This document shows positions 10,220 to 22,949 of a DNA stretch of 64,000 bases, in pieces. The translations under genes and the position numbers were made by a program. Numbering within the stretch: the first letter of the stretch is position 1; each line of letters starts with the position of its first letter. The notes beneath the pieces are model-generated. The model ran no database searches. It had not been told where the DNA came from and saw only the letters and a list, made by a program, of their open reading frames with translations. Source of the stretch: Epiperipatus broadwayi (Eukaryota; Onychophora; Udeonychophora; Euonychophora; Peripatidae); contig JAQFVV010006474.1 of NCBI GenBank assembly GCA_028023455.1, forward strand, positions 507,001-571,000, written 5' to 3'.

Positions 10220-10368
10220 TACTTTTAGAATCTATTTTAGCACTTATATATATTTATTCAGCTGAAATATTAAATATTGCTTTTATAATGTTATATCCTC
10301 AGTTTGGCTCTTAATTAAATAATGATTAGCCCAAAATTTTATAGTATATCTCTTTAAGTCCAATCAAA
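10220..10368 (+). repeat. 149-bp direct repeat, right copy
   Basis: Partner of 2975-3123, same orientation, one mismatch. Its first base follows directly on the 5' end of the minus-strand LINE. Confidence 0.85.
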
Positions 10369-11030
10369 CGAATGACTGTTGATTAACTTACAAACCCTCT
10401 GCTTGATTGTTAATAGTAATTTCTAGTTATGTTATGTTTATCTTATACTGATGTCTTGTTCATTTTCAGTATTTTTATTCATTTAATGACGGTGGTTTTA
10501 ACATCTCTCAATACCTCTTTATTCTGCACCACTATATTATATAGACATGACAGACTTATTAAATGCAGAATTTATAATGCAGCTAATGTATTTATATGAA
10601 CAATAATCAATATCTTGAAAGTATATTGTGGCATAAAATTTAGCTTCTAACCTGGCATATTATTAATTTATCTGAATGTTAATTTACATTTATTTTATGT
10701 ATATTTACTATTACATGATGTCCAAAAATAATTTATCACTGCAGTATGTATATGTAATAGATAATTTTTTATAAGAAATCTTGCTTATTAGCAATAAAGT
10801 TTTACAAGTTTGTATATATTGTTAACAAAGTGTTTTATACAATAATGAAAGTGAGTTTTCCAGATATAAAATGCTTAGATTTCTATATATTTCTTAGGCA
10901 AATCAGCAAAATATAAAACACTCCTCACAGTGAAATGTTATGAGACTTTTACTGCTTGGCTCAAACAGAGATCCAGAATGAATCCACTATTTATGCTGCT
11001 GGATTTGTCAGCAGTAAAAAAAAATGCAAC
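10369..11030. other. A+T-rich DNA, no gene seen
   Basis: Unique-looking sequence that continues the pre-insertion locus. No feature is supported. Confidence 0.5.
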
Positions 11031-11039
11031 ATTAATTTG

Positions 11040-12245
11040 GACACATTGCATAACAAAATGGCTGAATATTGTTCAAGCAAAAGGCATAGTACACAAATGA
11101 TTATTATATAAAGAAATACATAAAGTTTGAGCCACTGCTGTGTTAACCAAAACTATCTACCAAAAGTTATTGAATTATATGAATATGCTAAGACATTTAC
11201 TAAGAAGGAATGGCATGTTTTTTGGCTTCTGAACTACTATTATGTAATGGTCATAGAAAACAAAAGTAACTTGATTTATCCTGTTAAAAATGGCATTGGT
11301 GAAATCCAGTTTTACCTCACAAATTCTGAGTTTTTAATGTACTTTTGGGCAGCTCACTTGACATGGGCATTGATGACATGACAGGATGTTGAAGGAAATC
11401 ACACCCATGTACAAAAACATGCCTTAACATGACATTGAACTGTACATTTACCTTCGTGGATCATTCCAGTAAAATCGCAAAAATGATTAAAAGAATGTTG
11501 TAGTAAGGCTTATAATTTTCTCTGAGTTTAATCTCTGTTCTCAGATTGATTTCATAAATTTACAATCACAGCCTGACAGGAAATACAAGTTAATAATGAT
11601 ATGCCAAAATCTACTATGTTTGTGATTCTCAAGGCTCTGACCTCAAAGGCAGTAGAAGAAGTGGCATATAAGGTCATGGGCATATTTACATTGCTTGCAT
11701 CACTATCAATTCTGCAATCTGACAATTGTAGAGAATTTGTTAATAATGTGGGTTGGAAGCCTGATAAAATACTAGCCATCTTTGAAGATCAATGGGAAGC
11801 CAAGTAAGTATCAAAAGAGCTAATTGGGACATTAAAAAATGTTGTGTATGTGGATGCAAGATGTAAAAACTGATCAATTGAGTGAGAGAATATGTTTCAT
11901 TCAACTTTTCATTCTGAGATTAAGAGAACATCACATGACACTCTTTAACTGCAAAACATAAGTGTACCTCATAACATCTTTCTTACTCAGGGATGTTTCT
12001 CAAGATATGCAGATTGAGACACAACTGGAGAAAATGATGGAAAATGTTCAAAAAATACAGGACAAAACATATCCCTGTACTCAAGAGAAAGAGTCTATTG
12101 CGGAAAACACAGATGAGAATGTAATCCACAATTGGTATTAAATGAATGTCTACCAAAGAAGCTTTCAGCTCTGATACCTGCTTCATATGCCATCAAAATA
12201 TTCATGCTGCTGTGGACATGAGAGCAAAGATAATGGAAATGAGAA
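11040..12245 (+). pseudogene. Decayed KRBA2/SCAND3-like integrase (rve-type)
   Basis: Fragments in shifting plus frames match the order of KRBA2-like integrase proteins known from many invertebrates. An N-terminal helical part is at 11127-11381 (KVIELYEYAKTFTKKEW). Remnants of the first catalytic strand are near 11546-11590 (SQIDFINLQSQPDRKYK). The core follows at 11601-11807 with ILQSDNCREFVNNV, where the family norm is DNGREF; here Gly is Cys. Later pieces at about 11875-12040 and a C-x2-C...H-like tail at 12170-12240 are also in order. Several stops and frameshifts break it, so no protein is expected. Such integrases belong to retroelements or domesticated derivatives; which applies here cannot be told. 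No flanking LTR or inverted repeat was recognised. Confidence 0.65.
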
Positions 12246-12988
12246 AATAGAAAGTTAAGAAATTATCTTTTTGTATACTCTTTACTTCGATATTGAGAAT
12301 GAGGTCAAATGTAAAATTCTAATTGAATTGAATCTGGGAATATGCTAAAAAATGAAAATGTTTTTTAACAGAAAATTTCTTCCTGCAACTTTGGAGACAA
12401 TATATGAGGTCTTATCACAATCATTGATAAGGGATAAGTAGCTTACACAATGTATTGGTAGTTGTTATGAGTGTTGCAAATAATGGTTTTTGCAGACTAG
12501 AACTGTCAAAGGAATTTTAAAACAACTTTAGGCCTAGTCACAATTCACTTTACGATATAGAGACTTAGAAATGTAGACATTCCTGACCTCAAAATAACTT
12601 TCTAGTCAGTCACTTCTGATCCACCTAAGCATAACCACCAAGGGTTCATGAGGATACTTGCAAAACCAAGTGCTGAAATTTGAAGTGCCCTTGGGTGAAA
12701 AGGGCAGTTAAATGCAATTCAAAATGCCATTCCAATCTACCATGTAATAGCAAATAGTTCATTGCTCGTTTCTTTCTCTTTCTGTAGAAAAATCCCACAT
12801 CTTACATTCTGTAGTTTTACATCATTGCATGCATTAATGATGTTTTTTTTTATACTTTACACAAATACTATTTGCCATTCTATACAATAAATAGAAATAT
12901 TAAAATAAAACTGAAATTTCATAGTTTTCCTAAAAACGTCATAGCATTGTATAAAATGCTAAGTATTCTATATAATGCTTAGAAAATC

Positions 12989-13022
<34 letters not shown>

Positions 13023-14100
13023 AAGCGAGAGAAAACAAGAAAAGACGGAGAGTGAAATATAGCGTAAAACTGATAAATAATGTTGAAAATAATTAGAAAA
13101 ATGTAATTTATATGTGTAAAATACAAGAAAAAATTGTTATTGTATTTACTTACATAAATCATATTTTTAAATGATTTTTAATTGTTTAATTAAAATTCAA
13201 AAATTACATGTGAATACTTAAAAAAAGAAAGGAAAATATAAATTTTTATAACTATTTTAATAAACAAGTATTTTTTTTAAAAAATAAACTTAGTTATGAT
13301 TTTTAAATAATAAGGTTACTCTTTTCTATAATAATAGCAATTTATTTTTAATTTTAGTATTGGGTTGTTGTTTTTGTATATATATAATATTTAAATGTAT
13401 ATTGTCTATACCAAACGTAATGTAATTATAAGGGAATTGAATTCAAACTTTCAACTCCCATAGCTACCCAATCCATCTTAAACAACTGAAACACACGACC
13501 ATATACATGTGAAAAGAATAGATGATCTCTAATATAAGTATTTTATATTGAACTAGCATTCATAAGTTGGTCCAGATCACCATTTCCCACACATGTATAT
13601 AATCACTGCTCAGTTTATATTAATTAAGATAACAAATTTTCAAACTTTAACGGACAAGCTTCAATCTTCTCCACTCTCCAACTTTTTAACCATCCATATC
13701 ATTGGAAATTTGAGAATGAAATGTTGAAAGTCCTTGATGATGCCAATATTATTCATACCCATGTTGACCTAAGTCAATATAACCTCTCACACATTGGACC
13801 TTAATACATCTATTTAATTATGCAAAAGAGGGATGTCCAGAATACAGACGGAATATATAATAATAAATGAATATATTGGAGATCATTTATCTTTTTCACA
13901 TGTATGTGGTCATGTGATCAGATGTTTAAGATAAATTGGACAGTAGTAGGAATTGAAAATCTGTATATATATATATATATATATTTATATTGTTATAATA
14001 AATATTTATTTATCTGAGTGATATATATGTATTGAATATTGAAGTGTAATTCGTATTTCAAAAGTAATTTCTGTAATAAAAGATAAAATAACTTTTTTTA
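12246..14100. other. A+T-rich DNA with short TA and GA arrays
   Basis: No gene seen. A TA tract followed by GA repeats lies at 12990-13022, and a TA tract at about 13962-13984. Confidence 0.6.
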
Positions 14101-14610
14101 ACAAATAGTTAATTGCAAGAGAAATCCCTCTCAATACCCTTTTATAAATAAATAATGAAAAGGGTAGTATTCGCCTGGCTTACCAATTGCCAGATTGTGA
14201 CAATTTGAATTTATCACCCAGTGTTAGATGATTAACAGTGTTGGTTATAGACAAGTTACCAGAGAAAAAAATCATGTTCTTGAAAAAAATGTCACTCAGC
14301 CTAGATTCGAATCCCACTTGACAGGTATGGCAGATAGATACGACATTTCTGCACCCTGAGATGTGTCACAATATTGTTATGAAAATAAGTTTTAATTATA
14401 AGTTAAATATCATACAAGTACATGTATATAGTTTGTCATAGAAAAAAAAATTGAAGTTTGCTTGCAGATATGTTGGGCATTTTGCTTTTATTTGACTCAT
14501 CAGGTAAGTAAATTTATTGAACCGTAATTATTGGATGTTGCTTTCTACATGGCGGACTGTAGAAGTTTAACATCTACGAATTATCCTGTTATTCTCAACA
14601 TTTGAATTCC

Positions 14611-14735
14611 TTGAGCGGTTTTGGTGCAGTTGGGAGGAGGTCCGACTTGCGATAGGAAGGTTCTAGGATCGATTCTGGTGAATCGAACTTCTTACGAGCT
14701 CCTGCAACAAAGTTGTTAGAATTTTTTTATTGGAT
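14611..14735 (+). mobile_element. tRNA-derived SINE
   Basis: An A-box-like TGGTGCAGTTGGG near 14621 and a B-box-like GGATCGATTCTGG near 14667 are spaced as in an internal RNA polymerase III promoter. The unit is more G+C-rich than its surroundings. The 3' side runs into T-rich sequence. It differs from the two SINEs at 18.26 and 54.29 kb. A pure tRNA gene is unlikely because the flanking acceptor stem does not close. Confidence 0.5.
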
Positions 14736-15985
14736 ATTCTAATCTAATATTTTTTTATTTAAACTATATATTCTATATATATACATTAGGTAATAAAAAA
14801 ATAAATTTTTAATAAATTCATATTTTTTTGTATATTTTTTATTTAAAACGTTTACGTTGTTAAAGTAGTAAAATCCATGAAATGAAATATTATTTATCGA
14901 TATTTCTTTAGAAACAAAATCCATGTTAGCTAATCCTTAGAGGAATTTCTACATTTTTTAAACTTCTCTCGGAATAAACAAACATTCGCAACAAAATATT
15001 TCCATATAATCTCCAGAAGATACTTAAAAGTAGAAGCCAAAAGCTTTTATTGGCATTCGAGCACCCCCCCCCCCCATCCTCTCTTTTTTCTTCAAACAAA
15101 TCTTCATTTACATCCTATTTGTTTTACTGACCGAAATATACAAATACAAAAATAATCTCAAAATATATTTTTTAATCTACAATTCAAGTTTTTTTTTTTT
15201 TTTTGAGAAATTGAATAAAAAATACTATAAACTCGGATATTTCTTTCCCGAAAAAAAAAAAAATACAGGTAGTATATATATAATGTTTACAATTATTTAA
15301 AGTTATAATAAACTAAATATTTTTTCTAGCCAATTTTAAAATAACAGTTGCTATCTAAAAAATCATCTTGAGTTTGCTTAGTTTTTTTTTAGCTATTTTA
15401 AAACCTCCACACAGAATTCTACTTTGAAATCAGCTTATGGATATGCGAAGCTACTCCATAACATATATTTTATGCTATATAAAAATAGTTTAATAATTAC
15501 TATTTTGTATAACAAACTAGTAAATTTCAAGCAACAAAAATTTGGGCATTAAATAGTTGATGAATAACAAAATCCAATCTATGTTTAAACAAATGCAAAA
15601 TCAAGATTAAAAATATATGTTAGTATTGAAAATTATTAATAAATTAAATCCATTTTTTTTGCTCTTTTTTTATCAAAATTTAACTTTCATTTTTGATATT
15701 TCAATTAGGTAGCAATCTTTTTCAGAATTAACATTAACTATACAATTATATCACTGTTTAATATATATTAATGATTCTGATGAGAATCTGTAGATATAGC
15801 CAGTACCAATTATTGGAGGCTGCCACTAAATTTATAATCTACAATTTTCTGTTTATGCTTGTAACTGGTAGAATTATTTTGTTAAGTAAAATCATTGGAT
15901 GTTTAGCATATTAATATCTATAAAGAACTTAACTTTACTGGTGAAGATATTCAACCACAAACTTTACAGTCATTTATCATTACTA

Positions 15986-16084
<99 letters not shown>

Positions 16085-18255
16085 CTCTAGATCAAGCTTC
16101 TTCAAATCTTTTGATGACTATTGCATTTAATAAATAAAGTCTAGGCTAAAATAAATTAGTAATAAATATTTGTTATAAATTAATTATTTTTATAATATAA
16201 CATCCAACCTAAATATTTTTGTTGTTATATTTACAAATAATTTGTACTATTGGACTTGCATGATTGAAGTAAAAAATATAAGTGGGCAATAACTCTAAAC
16301 TTGATGTATCTGCATCTATATAATGATTTATATTCCTTTTTCATATACCATCCTTGATAGAATAACATCTATAATCTTCCAATATTATATATAAATTGGC
16401 TTATACAAATCTAATGGCTATACATATTAAAACCAAGTGATATACTTGCATGAGTATATTATTATAGATGAACTTAACATGGCTCTAATCAATAAACTTA
16501 TAGTAATCACCTATACAATTTTAACAACTTGGTTAATCATCATCCTAGTATGCATTCAAGCACTGTGCTAATAGATCATCGTCATCATATAAATAAATAA
16601 CTAAGTGCATACATCATTTAGCCTTGGGAAACACTTAAAAATTTAAAGAAAGCATTCACATAATTAATAACTATAACAAAATTTTACTGTACATGTAAGT
16701 GGATGCATAAATCATTAATATTCTACTGGTTTCAAAAATATATACATTGTAACCATATAAAGTTAAATATAATCTGTAATTCTTTAAAAAAAAAATTTAA
16801 CTTAAATAAACATAACTCTGTCGTAAATAAACTTTATTGTTGTTAAACTGTGTAAAGGCTTAACTACGTATTATAATTTATTAATAAAACAGTTTATTAA
16901 ACATGTTATAAATATTAGCTGCTTAAGGAATATTGAGGAACCTTATTTAATATTTGCTTAAAAATTCAAATTTGATAGTTTAAACCTGGATAAGAGTTAA
17001 TTTATAATGCTGTGTGTTTTTAAATTAGTGGAGTAAATAAAGTTTTTATTGCTATTTGTAAAGTACAGTTATTAATTTCTGTTAAAGTTTTTATTTTGTT
17101 ATTTGTCAAAATAAAATACATTTAAAATAGTATTTCATAAAATATTAGATAATGTAATACATGTTCGAAGTTAAAATTTAAGACATTAAGCATAGTTTGA
17201 AATAGGTTTCAACTTAAATGAGTTTTAGTAAGTAAAAGTATAGTTTCATTGCTTTTGAAATATTGATTATGTCTAGAATATGTGTGTGCAAATGTTTGTG
17301 CATGTTGAAAGATTGGAAAGTTTAAAAAGAGATTATTAAAAGTAATGTATTTTATAAAAGATACTTTAAATAATGACAATCTTAAGGAATTTTTACATAG
17401 TGGAAAAGTGCTTATTCTAAAATAAAGATTATTTTAATTAAGTAAATAATTTTTATTGAAATTAAGTAAATAGTTTTATTAAATGATGAAAATAAAGTTA
17501 ATAGAAGTTAATTATTTTACTGCCTAGATATGACATGTTTAAAATGTCTTAATTAGTAAAGATTTCAAGATCAAATCTATAAATACATGACCTTACAATT
17601 AAAAAGGTTAAAATTACGCTAATGCTAAAAATCCCCCCCCCAATATCTAAACTTGATTTCTTGAATCATATCATGTGGTGAACTCTGCAGTAAAAAATGT
17701 ACATAAACATACTTTTAAAAAGGAGAAACTGTAAAATAAAACAGATCATCTTTATTATTTTTACTTAATCAGTTTAAAAAGTTTTTAGTTCATCTCATTT
17801 TTAATTTATTTTTTTATCAGTTTAAAATGTCCAAGTAAGAAATTAAAGACATCCAGGAAAAGCAGATCTACTATAAATGTCCACCTGTTTATAGAATAAT
17901 AAATCACTAGAAGTTTATTTCTTGAAGAAAATTATAAAGCGTCTTGAATAGGAAAAGTTATTGGAAATGGATAAGATGTCAAGATATGCAGATGTTTGTT
18001 TTGCCATATGTATAAACTGTTAGTTAATTTGAACTTTCAATTATTAAAGTATTTAATTAATACTTTATTGTATAACTTCTAAATTCATTACTTATATTAA
18101 ATTATAATAATTAACAATATTTCCTATTATAGTTTTGATAATGTTTTTTATCTTAAAAGAAACAATTCTTGTATACAATTTAATTAATGAGAAACAGTTT
18201 CTACTAATTTATTATAAATAACTTTGAAAATTATTTTATCTTTATTAAACAAAAG
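14736..18255. other. A+T-rich DNA, no gene seen
   Basis: Contains a C run at about 15063-15075, T and A homopolymers near 15188-15265, a CT array at 15983-16086 and another C run at about 17632-17641. No domain signature or repeat-family match was seen. Confidence 0.55.
15983..16086 (+). repeat. CT dinucleotide microsatellite
   Basis: About 100 bp of CT units with one TT interruption near the start and a TTTT end. It is translated as a leucine/serine run in two frames, which has no meaning. Confidence 0.95.
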
Positions 18256-18361
18256 CATTGTTAGCCAAGAGGTCAGCACAACCACCTTGCAAGCAAGCAG
18301 TTGGTTGCAGACGGTTGTTGTGGGTTCACATCCCGGCAGATGCTATGACATGAAAAAAAAA
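18256..18361 (+). mobile_element. tRNA-derived SINE, family shared with 54.29 kb
   Basis: A-box-like TTAGCCAAGAGGTCAG near the start and B-box-like GGGTTCACATCCCGG near 18325, ending in an A-run after GATGCTATGACATG. The copy at 54293-54393 matches along its length. Pol III transcription and LINE-driven mobility are family knowledge. Confidence 0.7.
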
Positions 18362-18600
18362 GTGCAATAATGAGTTACTTTAAAATTATTGCTATTTTCA
18401 AAAATAAAATGAAATATGATAATTTTAAATTGCTTTATATAATTCTGACTACTAAACATCACATGATCACCATTTCTTATGCTTGCTCATGCTGTTAAAA
18501 CAGGAAAAACTCTCTATACAGTAATGCCACTCAGTGCAAGCCAAAGTAATCAATGGATGCCAGAAGGCTTGTGCATAAAATACCTATCTAGTGCCTACTT

Positions 18601-18660
18601 ATTCAATATCCTGAGACTAGTTTCCATCTTGTGGCTTTCATCAGTAAGGAGCCTTGGATC
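18601..18660 (-). ncRNA. Hammerhead-like motif, diverged
   Basis: On the minus strand CTGATGA (18638-18644) and GAAAC (18620-18624) are intact and the triplet GTC is present. Stem II is weakened and the 3' stem I strand (TCAGGATATTGAAT) pairs less well than the consensus. Confidence 0.5.
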
Positions 18661-19103
18661 TGAGCACTGCATTTAGATCTTAAGATCAAATGCAACCCTC
18701 CAGCAGTCACCTTTTATCTTTACTTAACTACAAAACTCTAAAATTGAAAACACAATATTTTCAATCCAACCTCATGAGCTTATATAGTCATATAGATCTG
18801 AACTTAGTTCAGTACTGATACATTTTGAGCATGCATAAAAATGGTGATCATGTGATGTTTAGTAGTTTAATACCAATCCTTTCTAATAGGATAGTGGTGG
18901 CTATGATTACTAAAAAACCAAAGACACCAAAATGTATGGGCACTGAACTCAGTTCAGACCTATATGACTATATATGCTAATGATCTTAGATTGAAAATAT
19001 TATGTTTTTAATTTTAGACTCATAGTTTTGTAGTTAAGTAGAGATAAAATGTGGCTGCTGGTAGGTTGCATTAGATGCTAAGATCTATGTGCAGTACTCT
19101 CAG

Positions 19104-19165
19104 ACCCAAAGCTCCTCACTGATGAAAGCCATAAGCTAGAAACTAGTTTGGGGCTGTTGGATGAG
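19104..19165 (+). ncRNA. Hammerhead-like motif
   Basis: CTGATGA at 19119-19125, GAAAC at 19139-19143, triplet GTT, and stem I strands TCCTCA with TGGGGC plus CCAA with TTGG. Stem II reads AAGC-CATA-AGCT-A and can pair in part. Confidence 0.55.
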
Positions 19166-19279
19166 TAGGCACTAGATAGGGATTTTATTCACATGCCTTC
19201 TGGTATCCATTAATTACTCTGTCTTGTACTGAGTGGCACTACTGTGTGGAGAGTTTTGCCTGTTTATATAACTCTGATT

Positions 19280-21485
19280 AAAAAAAAAGTGTCATCTAGA
19301 TTGACTTTACTAATATTTTAGAAAAGACATTATACATTTGCTTCACTGCTAAAACAAATATAGTAATCCTTTAATGTTATTATAGTTTATTCTTCAAGAA
19401 TTTGTCTACTTACTTATTTAAAGGATATTTTCATTATTTAAAAAAAAAGGAAATAATTCAAATTTGCTTCCTAGTTTAATAACAATGAAATAATGTTTGA
19501 ACTTTAAGGACTGTTTATTACTGGTTTATTATCAGCCTTGCTATACCTATTTTCAGCTCATTTCTCTAAATTTATATTTTAATTATAGACATTGCTGTCA
19601 AGGAATTGCTTCTCTGAAATGTCTGTGTTTATTTTGTTTAAATAATGAAAGACTGCACTGTATTATATTTCACTAAAGGAAACAACAAAAAGATTTCTCA
19701 ATTAAAAGAGTTAATTTCATTTAAAGTGAAAGAACTTTTAATCCTTAATTTAAAATGGGTAAACAAATGTAGTGTATATTTAGTTGCTTTACAAATTTGA
19801 TATATAATTCTCATTATTGTGTAATTATAGTTTTTTAACTTATACATATTTTATTATCTACGATATTATAATATATATTATAATGGAATACGCTTTAAAT
19901 GCATTCAGTAAGAAAATATCTAGGTAAAAGGTTTTATTTTAAAAGCATAAATTATTAAGAGTTATCTGATTTATTATTCCAGTATAATAGTGTATTATTA
20001 TACCTGGAGAAAAGCAGTCTTTTATATTTGATATATTCATAAATTGAAATGTTGAGTCAGTAAGTTTAGATAGTTTATAATATTTTAATATTTTATATTG
20101 CTACGCGATCATGATCTATCAGTTTACATATAGTGCTAAAGCAAATAGATGTGTTATTATGCTTATGAATGTGGTGTGAGTTGATGATGATTATTATTAT
20201 TATTATTATTATTAAATTCTTGCCTTGTGATAATTGGCATGATGAATATCAATTTAGTCATTTTTATGTGGATATTTTTATTGCTACTGTATGTGTTAAG
20301 TCTCCTCCATGAAAAAAACATGGCTTAATTGCTTCAGTACTGCCAGGTCTATTTGCCAGGTGCCTCTTCATGATATTGTATGTGTTAAGTCCTCCCTGAG
20401 AGAGAGAGTATGGCTTACTTGCTTCACCACTGCCTAGTCAAGTTACTGAGTGCCCAGTCATATATTTTCCCTAATCCACTTTGCCTATAACTTAGTATTA
20501 GTGTGTATTTTTAATATGTGAGAACATTTTAAGGCATGTCTACCTTTGAGATTATTTTTATCAGCACTACTACAGTTTAATTTTAAGTACGTGAGTTTAA
20601 TTGTAAGTATTGAACTTCTCTATTTCCTCATCCCTCATAGGTATTAATAGAATTGTAATGATTTAATTATTTTTTGCATAATATTTAGCTATCTTTACAA
20701 TTTCATGAGATGTGTTTCCATACTAATTCTTAAATATTCTTGGTTTTATAATGTATTTAATCTCATACTAGTGACCTGTATATAGGCATACATATATGTT
20801 ATTTATTCTGTGTACATAATTGTGAGATGGATAATATCAAATAAATGATGAGAACTTCTTAGGTAATATAAATGCTATTATTATAATTTTGTAGGAATGG
20901 TTCAGAAGGGGAAAATATTATATTTCAAATTATACCAATATTTCTATTATTACAATTTGTTAGATTAAAATGATTGCCTATTGTAAATATTTTATTGTAT
21001 TAAATATTATTTCTTTGTAAATCAATATTTGCTATTTATTAAATAAGGTTCTATTTTCGAAGCCATTGTCACATTGATTTATCCAGAAATCTAATTTAAT
21101 AAAGTTTTATCGTTCATTATTTTAAAGAAGAGTACATTTCAAGTCACAAAATATATTTATTTATTTTATTTATCATTTATTTAACATCCGCATTATAATA
21201 AGATACATATTATGTTGAGTTATCTTTATTTCAAGTGTACTTTGCAATGTAGTGGGTAGCATAAAAGTACGCTTTCTACCTGCACATTATTTTATCTTTA
21301 GTATCTGAAGATATCAGAATTAGATGATTTTATAGGTGATATAAAATAAATATTTACATAAGATTTTAAAAATATTTAAAAATGTTTTATCTGCTATATA
21401 TATGTTTATCTAAAGTATTAGATACTTATATTTTCATTTTTATTTTACCTAAGACACAATATCAGATAAATCAAGATAGAATATT
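19280..21485. other. A+T-rich DNA, no gene seen
   Basis: Holds an ATT array at about 20186-20213 and a two-copy tandem repeat at 20289-20465. Nothing else is supported. Confidence 0.55.
20289..20465 (+). repeat. Two-copy tandem repeat, about 89-bp period
   Basis: GTATGTGTTAAGTC starts at 20289 and again at 20378. Each copy continues with ATGGCTTA-TTGCTTCA and ACTGCC...GTGCC blocks. The copies are clearly diverged. Confidence 0.65.
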
Positions 21486-21830
21486 TAATCATCATCATCA
21501 TCAACCATTATAAATCCACTGCAGGATGAAGATCTCTCCAAGTTCAATCCATCTTATCCGATCTTTAGCTTCTCTTCTCCACATGACCCCTGCACACTTT
21601 CTTATTTCATCCATCCATCTCACATGTGGTCTCTTTCTGGGTCTTTTACAATCTCTTGAAAGCTAGTTTAAAATTTTATTTGTCTGTCTATTATCATCTT
21701 TTCTAACAATATGTCCATCCCAACACCACTTCCGTCTTTTAATTTTTTCAAGGAGATCAGTAACACCTGTTTGTTCTCTTACCCATACATTGCGTTTTAA
21801 TACCTAACTTAAATGGTTATTGCATTTACG
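21486..21830 (-). pseudogene. RTE-type LINE, 3' terminal fragment
   Basis: Minus-strand frames read REQTGVTDLLEKIKRRKW, then KRPRKRPHVRWMDEIRK, then an Arg/Trp-rich end with LQWIYNG. This is the typical C-terminus of RTE-type endonuclease-reverse transcriptases common in invertebrates. The element tail is the ATC/CAT run at 21489-21503. The rest of the RT is absent (5' truncation). A second copy lies at 48533-48960. Confidence 0.75.
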
Positions 21831-22945
21831 AGTGTTAAAGTATTTACTAATATAATTATTTTCCTTTATCAAGTACTTGACTAAACCCTGAGATATAGAT
21901 AAAGTATGAACCTGAGATAAGATTTAAATATAAGAAGAACCTAATATTTTAGTATTTGTATTTCATATTTTGTCTCTAAGAGAAATCATGCTCGGTGAAG
22001 TATAAAATCAATACCTATTATGGTGATTGCCTATGTGACCTGTCCAGCAATTCCTTTAGGAAGGTTGCAAGAAATATATAAGAATAAAGCATATAAATTT
22101 CATAAATGTATTAACAATTTCCTCTATTTCAATATTTGTGGGTTATGTGTATACATACATACGCAATACATACATCACACTAACAATTGAATTCTATTTA
22201 AAAAACTTTTAATTAATAAATTCAAGTCTACGTTAATTAAATTCAAAAATAAGTGCACACCCCAAACATTAGCTCTAATAAGTTACCAACCAACTTTTAA
22301 GCTCTCTTTTTCCTATTTTCAATATTTTATCTTGACAAAATATTTTATAAATTTGATGGTGTTACCAGATTTTAATTGCAATTAATGATTCCCATTGATA
22401 TAGGCATATTAATTTATTCTTCATCTGAATTTACATAACCTAGATTGTCCTATGCAACAATAGCAAATAAAATAAATAAGTTGGTAGAATGATGAGTAAT
22501 TCTTGCATGCTAACTGGCGCTTATTATTAAACAACTCTAAAGCAGTAATGATATGGAAAGTTCAGCTCTCACAATTTTCTCTCTCATCTCAAGTCTTAAA
22601 TCTAAAAAATTAATAATAAAGGACTTTATTAAATAAATTAAAATAACTTACCCTGTACATGATAAACATTACTTCTAACAGAAAAATATAAGAAACAAAT
22701 AAATGATACAATAAAATAATAATATAAAGCATTTAGGGAGAAAAGAAAATTTAGTTTAAAATTTAAAATTAAGTTCTAAGTCTCTAAATTTAAAATGACT
22801 TTTTCATAAGATTGTTTAAGATTCCAGAATATTAGCATTTTACATTCAATTTTACACCTGTTTATAATTGCTGTTTAAATATTCGTTTTACTGCATGATC
22901 ATTTTATTCTAAAGCTCTTGTATTTGAAAAAGTTTAAACAGAGAA
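21831..22945. other. A+T-rich DNA, no gene seen
   Basis: No recognisable feature. Confidence 0.5.
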
Positions 22946-22949
22946 TGAT

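Larger units (their letters stand above)
18451..19263. mobile_element. Complete hammerhead-bearing foldback element with target duplication
   Basis: The left arm (18451-18833) is a minus-strand monomer starting TAAACATCACATGATCACC. The right arm (about 18834-19263) is a plus-strand monomer ending GAGAGTTTTGCC. The arms meet head to head near 18833, where the minus copy stops at ACATTTTG. Flanks are a 16-bp near-duplication, TTATATAATTCTGACT at 18435 and TTATATAACTCTGATT at 19264 (14 of 16 match). Both arms carry hammerhead-like blocks. Sequence divergence makes this an older insertion than the copy at 31 kb. Confidence 0.75.

Noticed and set aside
14100-14400. GATTCGAATCCC B-box-like motif near 14304
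   Set aside because: No convincing A box at the right distance and no second copy in the window; not enough for a tRNA or SINE call.
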